Below are positions 57,998 through 64,000 of a stretch of DNA of 64,000 nucleotides, in pieces (positions within the stretch are counted from its first letter, which is position 1; each line of letters starts with the position of its first letter). Location of the stretch: contig NZ_LWTX01000004.1 of the NCBI RefSeq assembly GCF_002094305.1, forward strand, positions 124,001 to 188,000, given 5' to 3'. A model generated the notes under the pieces. It did not search any database and was not told the origin of the DNA. It saw only the letters and a list, made by a program, of their open reading frames with translations. The DNA is from Prescottella equi. GTDB taxonomy: Bacteria; Actinomycetota; Actinomycetes; Mycobacteriales; Mycobacteriaceae. A program made the translations under genes and the position numbers.

Positions 57998-59254
57998 CTA
58001 CCCCGACCCCGTCACGGTCAGCCACAACAGCGCGATGTTCAGCGCCGTGACGAGTCCGACACAGATCCACGCGACGGCGGTGGTGGCGGGGGCGTTCCGT
58101 TCGGGACCCATCAACTCGGGATCCGACGTCATCCGCACGAGTGGGACCAGTGCGAACGGGATGCACAGGCTCAGCACGACCTGACTGATCACGAGCGCGT
58201 ACGTCGGATCGACGCCGATCCCGAGCACGATCAGAGCGGGGATGAGGGTGACTACTCGTCGGGTGAGTACCGGGATCCGCATGTTCAGCAGGCCGTGCAT
58301 GATCTCGGACCCGGCGGCGCACCCCACCGATGTTGACGCCAGGCCGGATGCGAGCAGGCCGACGGCGAAGACGACCGCTATGCCGGGGCCGAGCGACGCC
58401 TGGATGGCGGCGTGGGCGCCCTCGATGCTGTCGGTGCCCGGGACCCCGCGCAACGCCGACGCGGCGAGGAGCAGCATGCCGATGTTGACTCCGCCTGCCA
58501 CGACGAGTGCCGCCGTGACGTCCCATCGCGTGACCCGCAACAGACGGTGCAGGCGAGGGCCGTGCCCTGCCGCGCCGTGCCGATCGCGGGCGAGTGCGGA
58601 GTGCACGTAGATGGCGTGCGGCATGACGGTGGCCCCGAGCATGCCGGCCGCGAGCAGCACGGTCTCGGTGCCCTCGAAGCGCGGCAGCAGGCCGGTCGCC
58701 GCCTCGCCGACCGCGACATCGGTGAAGAACAGTCCGGCGAGGAAGCCGATCGTGATGATCGCCAGCAGTCCCATCACCACGAATTCGAAGGTTCGTTGGC
58801 CGCGGCGCGACTGGACGGACAGGATGACCATCGACACCACGCCGGTGACCAGGCCGCCGACGAACAGAGGCAGGCCGAACAGTAGATGCAGCGCGATGGC
58901 GCCGCCGATCACTTCTGCGAGGTCGGTCGCGGCGGCCATCGCCTCCGCTTGCAGCCAGAACGCGCGGCGGTTGCCCTTCCGCAGTCGCCGGCCCAGCATC
59001 TCCGGCAGGGATCGCCCGGTGACCAGGCCGAGCTTCGCCGAGAGGTACTGGATCAGGACCGCCATCGCGTTTGCGAGCACGAGTACCCACACGAGGAGGT
59101 AGCCGTACTTGGCGCCGGCGGTGAGATTGGCCGCGACGTTGCCCGGGTCGACGTATGCGATTGCGGCGACGAAAGCGGGACCCATGAGGGCTACGGAGCG
59201 CAGACCCCCACCGCGCCGTCGGAGCGGGGTGGGGGCGTCGATCTCGGTGCTCAC
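57998..59254 (-). CDS. mntH: Nramp divalent-metal transporter MntH
   Basis: The 418-residue protein is a proton-coupled Mn(II)/Fe(II) importer with eleven hydrophobic helices. The helix-1 metal site YVDPGNVAANL lies at about 34-44, and the helix-6 metal site ATVMPHAIYVHSAL at about 203-216; both are intact. ATG 59254 starts 62 bases after the expected transcription start of a strong promoter whose spacer holds a palindrome. It converges on the ABM membrane gene with 14 bases between stops. Confidence 0.93.
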   Translation of the reverse strand: MSTEIDAPTPLRRRGGGLRSVALMGPAFVAAIAYVDPGNVAANLTAGAKYGYLLVWVLVLANAMAVLIQYLSAKLGLVTGRSLPEMLGRRLRKGNRRAFWLQAEAMAAATDLAEVIGGAIALHLLFGLPLFVGGLVTGVVSMVILSVQSRRGQRTFEFVVMGLLAIITIGFLAGLFFTDVAVGEAATGLLPRFEGTETVLLAAGMLGATVMPHAIYVHSALARDRHGAAGHGPRLHRLLRVTRWDVTAALVVAGGVNIGMLLLAASALRGVPGTDSIEGAHAAIQASLGPGIAVVFAVGLLASGLASTSVGCAAGSEIMHGLLNMRIPVLTRRVVTLIPALIVLGIGVDPTYALVISQVVLSLCIPFALVPLVRMTSDPELMGPERNAPATTAVAWICVGLVTALNIALLWLTVTGSG

Positions 59255-59324
59255 GGGACTCCGCTCGTCGAACTTGCCGGGTACGGGCAGCGAGCACCGA
59301 ACGCGCGGTGATTCGCTTATTCGT

Positions 59325-59354
59325 ACTATAGAGTTCGGGGAGCCGAACTTTCAA
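59325..59354 (-). promoter_or_regulatory. mntH promoter with operator palindrome in its spacer
   Basis: On the minus strand, TTGAAA (59354-59349) and TATAGT (59330-59325) are 18 bases apart, among the best promoter matches in the window. The spacer contains the 7-base inverted repeat AGTTCGG / CCGAACT (59332-59338 and 59343-59349; GGAG centre on the plus strand). A repressor bound there would exclude polymerase. A manganese-responsive MntR-type protein is the likely ligand; none is encoded here. Confidence 0.7.
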
Positions 59355-59375
59355 TCGACGCGGGTTCAACGCGAA

Positions 59376-59412
59376 TCGCCCCCTGCCGGACGGGGTGTCC
59401 GGCAGGGGGCGA
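59376..59412 (-). terminator. Hairpin after GH19 gene
   Basis: TCGCCCCCTGCCGGAC (59376-59391) pairs perfectly with GTCCGGCAGGGGGCGA (59397-59412) around a 5-base loop. It lies 12 bases beyond the GH19 stop on that strand and just before the mntH promoter, insulating the two. Confidence 0.8.
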
Positions 59413-59424
59413 CGAGGTGGGCCG

Positions 59425-60261
59425 TCAGTGGAAGACGGAGAGCGCGCGCTGGAAGCTGTCGATGCGCTGCGGCAGGCCGTGGGTCCCGCCGTTGACGATG
59501 CGGGAGACGTTCTCGATGCTGCCGGAGTCCGACACGGCATTGAGGTTGCGGGACTGCCAGTACCAGGCGGCGGTCTCGAAGGCGTTCTCCGGTGTCGCCA
59601 TCAGCTCGGGGTTCGCGACGAAGTCGATCCCGAGGTACTGGCTCACACTCTCGTAGTTGTGGCGTCCGGTCACCTGGATTGCGCCGCGACCCTTGAACCG
59701 CTCGCCGTCGCCGGGTGCGAAGTTGCCGAGATCCGAGCGGCCCTCGTAGGCGCGACCGGACGCGTACTCCTCGAACGTGCGGAACGAGTCGGATTCGACC
59801 ACGAGCTGGGCGATGAATGCGGCCTTGCGGAGCGGGGTGTCGATCGCGGCCTTCGCGAGTGCCTCGTTGAGCGGTGCGACGTACTGTGCCAAGCGGTCGG
59901 GCGCCACCTGCGGGACGATGTTGACGAGCTCGTCCAGGGTGACGGACGCGGGGGCCGGCGGGGGCGGGGGTGCCGGCAGTGCAGGTTCCGGCACGACGCG
60001 CGCCTGCGGGACGGGTGCGGGAGCGGTCGAGGACTGGGGCAGCTCCAGCGCCTTCAGCAGGCCGGCGGTGTCGAGGAACTGGGCGGGCGCGGTGGGTAAC
60101 GAAGGCGTGACGCTCGCGGAGGCGACCGGTCCGGTCGCGAGGTTGCCGGCGCAGAGCCCGGCGACGGTGGCGGTTGCGAGGACGGCGACACGGGCTCGCG
60201 ACAGGAGTCCGCGCTGGGTGCCGCTCTTGCGATCGGTCGTGCAGTCAGGAGTGTTGTGCAA
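59425..60261 (-). CDS. Secreted GH19-family hydrolase (chitinase/lysozyme-like)
   Basis: The 278-residue protein has a signal peptide (about 20-50: basic start, then VAVLATATVAGLCAG). A Pro/Ala-rich linker with a run of prolines (about 95-105) follows, then a GH19 catalytic domain (about 110-278). The domain shows AAFIAQLVVESDSF with the candidate catalytic Glu, EYASGRAYEGRSDLGN, and the substrate-cleft motif RFKGRGAIQVTGRHNY. It is exported and probably acts on peptidoglycan or chitin. The upstream region carries a CRP-like site. Confidence 0.87.
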   Translation of the reverse strand: MHNTPDCTTDRKSGTQRGLLSRARVAVLATATVAGLCAGNLATGPVASASVTPSLPTAPAQFLDTAGLLKALELPQSSTAPAPVPQARVVPEPALPAPPPPPAPASVTLDELVNIVPQVAPDRLAQYVAPLNEALAKAAIDTPLRKAAFIAQLVVESDSFRTFEEYASGRAYEGRSDLGNFAPGDGERFKGRGAIQVTGRHNYESVSQYLGIDFVANPELMATPENAFETAAWYWQSRNLNAVSDSGSIENVSRIVNGGTHGLPQRIDSFQRALSVFH

Positions 60262-60447
60262 GGCTCATGCTCCGGCTGGGGGCTGCGGGTGCAGCCGCGT
60301 CGGGCGTGAACACCGGTATCATCGGAAGTGGTCCTCGGGATCGAGACCGTCGGATCACCGGGTGGTCACGGCAATGTCACAACCAGATAACAGGCCGTTA
60401 CCAAAGATCTTCAAGTGATCGAGACGAGCGCCACTCTGGGCACCGAA

Positions 60448-60463
60448 AGTGATTCAGATCACA
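60448..60463. promoter_or_regulatory. CRP/GlxR-type binding site
   Basis: AGTGATTCAGATCACA fits the CRP-family consensus TGTGA-N6-TCACA at nine of the ten fixed positions. It lies 187 bases before the GH19 start, so it may control that gene by cAMP-dependent regulation. GlxR/CRP proteins with this specificity are common in Mycobacteriales. Confidence 0.65.
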
Positions 60464-60624
60464 AATCTGTCGGCGTGTCGTTGCGGGTTTTGTGCCCTCA
60501 GCCCTGGTAGGTGAGCTTTTCGTCGTGGCTCGGGTGGGGAGGGAAACCCCTCGTCGTGACCTTCCAGCCCCGCAATCGGCTCCGCATCAGCGCGAAGATG
60601 AACCGCGATCGGCGCCCACGGGAC

Positions 60625-60650
60625 CGGTTCGTGACATCGGTTCGTGACAT
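60625..60650 (+). repeat. 13-base perfect tandem repeat
   Basis: CGGTTCGTGACAT occurs twice without gap (60625-60637 and 60638-60650). It lies 92 bases past the stop codon of the TIGR02680 gene and far from the GH19 start. Each copy contains GTGACAT, also present near 60370 on the other strand, so a shared binding motif is possible. Confidence 0.55.
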
Positions 60651-60741
60651 CACCGCCGCCGACCGATACATGTCTGCGACCCCGTGCCTCGACCCGTCGG
60701 CCTCCTCGGGTGGGGGCAACGAACGGCGCCGCCCGGCGTCC

Positions 60742-63700
60742 CTACGCGTCCGCGAACTCCAGACCACCGTCCGCCGTGGCGGGGACGCGGCGGCGCAGCG
60801 GTGACCCCAGGGCCCGGGCGAGATCGCTGCCGTCGTGCTCGGCGAGCAGGTCGCCGCCGGACCAGACGAGCAGTGCCGCGCTGACGCTCTGTTCGGCTGT
60901 CGAGTGCGCCAGGTCGTAATGCGCGCACCCCGGAACGCCCGGGTACGTGATCCAGAGGTCGTAGCCGGTCATGAACAGGTCGAGATCGAACTGGACACTC
61001 AGACCCAGCAATTCGCTGCGCCCGTTGTCGTCGACACCAGCGAAGGCCTCGTCGAGGCCCAGCAGGCGGGGCGAGTGCGGATCGGCCGACGAGAGCATCA
61101 CGTGCGCGGCAGCGAACAGCGGAAGGTGCAGGGATACCGACTGCTCGCCACCGGACAGCGCGCTGTGCCGCGCCACGGTGAGACGGTCCTCGCTGCCGTC
61201 CCCGCCGATCAATGTGAACGAGAACACCCGCCACCGGCGGTAGTCGAGCGCCGACGCGAGGATCTCGGGGTACGAGCGCTCCGGGTGCGCAGCCCGGGCG
61301 ATGCGCACCTGCGCCGCGAAGTGGGCGCGGATGGTCGCCAGCTCGTCGGCACTCAACGCCGCGGGCGCGCGGTCCAACAGCTTGGACACTGCACGGGAGG
61401 TGTCGTCGAGGTTGTCGGCGAGTACCCAGTGCACGCCGATCGTGCTGCCCGACGACATGCGCCGCTCGCGCATCTCGGCACCCATCTGGGCGATCAGGTC
61501 ACGGGCGTCCGCGGTGCGCTCGTGGATCTGCTGGGCGAGGCCGGTCAGCAGCGCGTCCTCGAGGATGCGCCGCTCGGAGTCGGTGAGCAGGACCTCCTGG
61601 TCCTGACGTGCCGCCGCGATCCGCGTCGAGAACTCGCCGATCGACGAGTAGCCCTGATCGTCCTGGACTCGGACGACGGTCAGCCCGTCCGGCGCGTCCC
61701 ACTGCAGGCGGTAGTCCTGACCAGCCGCGGCCAGTTGCGCGTCGAAGTCCTGCAGTGCCGCGGTGAGCGCCGACCGGGTCGACTTCTTCGCGTTCTCGCT
61801 GGTCCGGACGGACGCGGTCGCGGCGTCCATCGCGCGATAGAGCGCCGCGACCTCGGCCGGCAGGATCGGTGCGTCCGGATCGCCCTCGGTGACGATCCGG
61901 TAGACGAGCTGGTCCGGGGTGAGCCACGCGGCCGCACTCTGCGGCCAGGTGTGCTCGCCCTCGACCCGCAGCAGGTCGAGGAGGTCACGTCGCGCGTACG
62001 GTGCCAGTCGGTCGGCGTCGGTCCGGGTCTCGGTGAGCGCGCTGCGCAGTCCTTCGACGGCTGCGTTGTGCGCACCCTCGGCCTTGCCGATCTGCTCGAC
62101 CGCCGCGTCGTAGGCCTTGCGTGCCGCCCGCTGTTCGGTCTTGCATACCTCGATCCGCGCCCGCGCTTCCTCGAGATCGGCATCGATCTGTTCGGCGCTC
62201 GCTCCCAACGCCTCGCGCAGCGTCTCGAGGCGCGAGACCTGCTGCGCGTAGTTCTCCTCGGCGACCGCTGCCTCCTCGACGAACTCCTCGGTGTTGCCGC
62301 GGGCCTCCTCGAGCCGGTCCTCGGCCTCACGGTGGAGTTCCAGTTCCTTCTCGTGCTCCCGGCGGCAGCGCAACAGCTGTTCGCCCTGGCTCTCGAAGTG
62401 CCGGATCGACGCGGCGAGGGCATCGACGTCACGGGCGTGGTGCGACACCCGATGCGCGACCGCGACGGCGCGAAGTTGCTTCTCCTTCGCCGTGTGATCG
62501 GCGATGGCCTGGTCGAGTTCCTGGCCGGAAGACTCGGTCGACTCCGACCGGGTTCGCAGCGCTCCGGCCGCTTCGGTCAGCTTCTTGAGCGCGGCGAGGA
62601 CGGCACCGGTGCGCGGAAGCGACTTCGCGGCGCCCGCGAGCGTGTCGAGCAGTGCCTTCGCGTCGCCTTCGACCGCGCGGGCGGCGGTCCGGGCGTCCTC
62701 CGCCGCGGTGATCTCGGCGTCGAGTTCGTCGATGCGCTGGGCGCGGCGACGTTCGCGCGCCGTGGTGCCGATGTACTCGGCGTCGGCCTTGACGTGCCGG
62801 CCCCGCGCTATGCCCTGCCAGAACCGTCCGTCGACTCCGATCCCGACGTGCGTGTCGCGGGCGCTGCCGTCGCGGTCCAGCGAGACCGAGTCGAGGATCG
62901 CCCGGACCCGATCTTCGGGCACTCCGGTATCGCTTTCCACGGCGAGCACGTCGGCGAGGGTCGCGCCCTGCGGGCGGCGGTCTTCCGGCAGCGGCTCGAG
63001 GAACTGCTCGGACTCGATGTCGGCCGGCGCATCGTCGGTGGGAAGCACCCACCCGTCGAGGAGGTTCGCGGCAGCGAGCGCGGACTCGACGCCTGCAGCG
63101 ATGACGGGTTCGACGTCGTCGGCGAAGCGCACGAGACGCCACAGCGGAGCTCCGGGCAGCTCGCTGCGGTCCCCGGTGCGGGACGCGAATCGGGCAGGGG
63201 CGTCGTCCTTCTCGGCGGCGACGTGCTTGCGGTCGGTCTGCAGTTCCGCGATCCGGGCGGTCGCGGCCGCCTGCGCGGCGGCGGCCTCGCGGCGGCGGGC
63301 CCGCTGCTCGTCGAGCGCGGATTCGACGTGCTCGTGCAGCACGGTGCTCAGGCTGGGGGAGTCGTCGTCGCCGGCCTGCGCGAGCGCCTTGTCCAGTGCC
63401 GCGAACAGGTCCGCGGTCACGCCGATCGCGGCGTAGTCGGCGGAATGCTCGGTCCACCAGGAGCGCAACGCCGCCGCGCAATCCGCCCGGGCCAGCTCCA
63501 CCGTCGCCTCGGCTTCGGCGACCGCGGCCTGTGCGGCCTCGAGCAGTTCGCGCCCCTTGTCGGCGGCCCGGTCCGCGCGTTCGCGTTCGGTGTTCGCCTT
63601 CTCGACGGTGGCGAGGGCGGCGCGCACGGCGCGGACGTCGCCGTCGCGTTCCTCGGCGTGCCCGCGGACCGCGGCGATGATCTGATCCGATCGCGAGCCC

Positions 63701-64000
63701 TCCGGCAGCGGGGTCCACGCGATGCCGGCCTGCTCGGCGGCCTCGGCCAGTTCGGTCTCGGCGCGTACCAGTGCCGCGGTGGCGGTCCGCACCGATTCGG
63801 TGGCGCGCGTTGCCTCGCCGGTGCGCTGTTCGAGCGTGGCCTGCGCCTTGCGGGCCTTGTCTGCCTGCTGCTCGGTCGACAGCTTCAGCTGTGCCACGGC
63901 GGCCGCGAGGTCGTCGAGCTGCTGTTTGCCCTCGTAGGCACCCGAGCGTTGCAGGGTGTCGAGGTCGGCGCGGGCCTGCTCGAGGGCGCGCTCGGCGGCG
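60742..64000 (-). CDS. jetC: TIGR02680-type SMC ATPase, Wadjet JetC (5' end outside window)
   Basis: About 1085 residues are visible, the frame remaining open to the window edge. Most of it is Ala/Glu/Arg-rich coiled coil (two long arms). Between them, at roughly 63100-62700, is a hinge-like globular segment with FASRTGDRSELPGAPLWRLV, EFLEPLPE-type and DGRFWQG motifs, typical of TIGR02680 as I remember it. Near the C-terminus are the ABC signature SALSGGEQSVSL (about 133 residues from the end) and Walker B LLGLDEAFAGVDD (about 105 from the end). The Walker A half, about 270 residues, lies beyond 64000. In Wadjet systems this SMC subunit, with JetA, JetB and nuclease JetD, cleaves plasmid DNA. 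No JetD follows downstream. Confidence 0.85.
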   Translation of the reverse strand, partial: AAERALEQARADLDTLQRSGAYEGKQQLDDLAAAVAQLKLSTEQQADKARKAQATLEQRTGEATRATESVRTATAALVRAETELAEAAEQAGIAWTPLPEGSRSDQIIAAVRGHAEERDGDVRAVRAALATVEKANTERERADRAADKGRELLEAAQAAVAEAEATVELARADCAAALRSWWTEHSADYAAIGVTADLFAALDKALAQAGDDDSPSLSTVLHEHVESALDEQRARRREAAAAQAAATARIAELQTDRKHVAAEKDDAPARFASRTGDRSELPGAPLWRLVRFADDVEPVIAAGVESALAAANLLDGWVLPTDDAPADIESEQFLEPLPEDRRPQGATLADVLAVESDTGVPEDRVRAILDSVSLDRDGSARDTHVGIGVDGRFWQGIARGRHVKADAEYIGTTARERRRAQRIDELDAEITAAEDARTAARAVEGDAKALLDTLAGAAKSLPRTGAVLAALKKLTEAAGALRTRSESTESSGQELDQAIADHTAKEKQLRAVAVAHRVSHHARDVDALAASIRHFESQGEQLLRCRREHEKELELHREAEDRLEEARGNTEEFVEEAAVAEENYAQQVSRLETLREALGASAEQIDADLEEARARIEVCKTEQRAARKAYDAAVEQIGKAEGAHNAAVEGLRSALTETRTDADRLAPYARRDLLDLLRVEGEHTWPQSAAAWLTPDQLVYRIVTEGDPDAPILPAEVAALYRAMDAATASVRTSENAKKSTRSALTAALQDFDAQLAAAGQDYRLQWDAPDGLTVVRVQDDQGYSSIGEFSTRIAAARQDQEVLLTDSERRILEDALLTGLAQQIHERTADARDLIAQMGAEMRERRMSSGSTIGVHWVLADNLDDTSRAVSKLLDRAPAALSADELATIRAHFAAQVRIARAAHPERSYPEILASALDYRRWRVFSFTLIGGDGSEDRLTVARHSALSGGEQSVSLHLPLFAAAHVMLSSADPHSPRLLGLDEAFAGVDDNGRSELLGLSVQFDLDLFMTGYDLWITYPGVPGCAHYDLAHSTAEQSVSAALLVWSGGDLLAEHDGSDLARALGSPLRRRVPATADGGLEFADA

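Larger units (their letters stand above)
60262..60741. other. 480-base intergenic region upstream of GH19 gene
   Basis: No credible gene lies here. The part near the GH19 start contains TTGTGACATTGCCGTGAC (minus strand, about 60365-60382) with two GTGAC copies 11 bases apart and a GTAAC element. Further up lie a CRP-like box (60448-60463) and a 13-base tandem repeat (60625-60650). The region is less GC-rich around 60400-60480. It also follows the stop of the TIGR02680 gene, with no strong terminator seen. Confidence 0.6.

Overview
The window is a very GC-rich actinobacterial chromosome segment. The gene set (fabG1-inhA for mycolic acids, mshC for mycothiol, acnR/acnA, ripA, hmu haem uptake, DtxR-type iron box) points to the Mycobacteriales, most likely Rhodococcus or a close relative. 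Gene order over two long stretches follows Mycobacterium tuberculosis from memory: roughly Rv1474c-Rv1496 (positions 629-26868) and Rv2130c-Rv2141c (38877-54957). The two blocks are joined here and carry local insertions. There are no rRNA genes, insertion sequences, CRISPR arrays or prophage genes.

Layout. 161-5000: small membrane protein, acnR and acnA (minus) and an Rv1476-type membrane protein, with an excellent AcnR operator in the acnA upstream region. 5261-9893: ripA endopeptidase, then a moxR / DUF58 / VWA operon. 9972-12670: fabG1, inhA and hemH. 12718-13578: a monooxygenase-like gene and an HTH gene behind a SoxR/MerR-type promoter. 13598-17376: conserved housekeeping hypotheticals, including NfeD-like and SPFH proteins. 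17395-19927: a four-gene minus-strand operon headed by a SatD-like/HTH protein and a DUF3307-like membrane protein, followed by two genes I do not recognise. 19980-26868: TVP38-type membrane protein, hotdog protein, and the methylmalonyl-CoA mutase operon mutA-mutB-meaB. 26940-38509: metabolic and stress genes (VOC, TetR, nucleoside hydrolase, OsmC, lysoplasmalogenase-like, CoA transferase-like, DinB, glutamine amidotransferase, enoyl reductase-like, UspA), a divergent SDR with a Cys4 ribbon, and a subtilisin without a signal peptide. 38604-38689: tRNA-Leu(GAG). 38877-42978: M20 peptidase, PEBP, pyrD, lppL. 43103-46783: hmuO-hmuT-hmuU-hmuV behind an iron box. 46840-54957: aldo/keto reductase, uppP, phosphatase, DUF3090, SCO1664-like kinase-fold protein, MarR/MMPL, mshC. 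54959-60261: GNAT-AAA fusion, deaminase, double-ABM membrane protein, mntH, GH19 enzyme. 60742-64000: C-terminal part of a TIGR02680-type SMC protein, the JetC subunit of a Wadjet-like anti-plasmid system, running off the window edge.

How the genes work together. Cell-envelope functions dominate the first block (ripA, moxR operon, fabG1-inhA) and recur in the second (uppP, MMPL). Propionyl/methylmalonyl-CoA metabolism (mutAB and its chaperone meaB) and the TCA enzyme aconitase supply central carbon flux. Metal and haem homeostasis is represented by hmuO/T/U/V, hemH and mntH, each of the first and last with a recognisable operator. The most interesting parts for follow-up are the partial Wadjet JetC at the right edge, the SatD-HTH / DUF3307-like operon with its leaderless palindromic promoter, the SoxR-like box, and several genes with atypical or fused domains.
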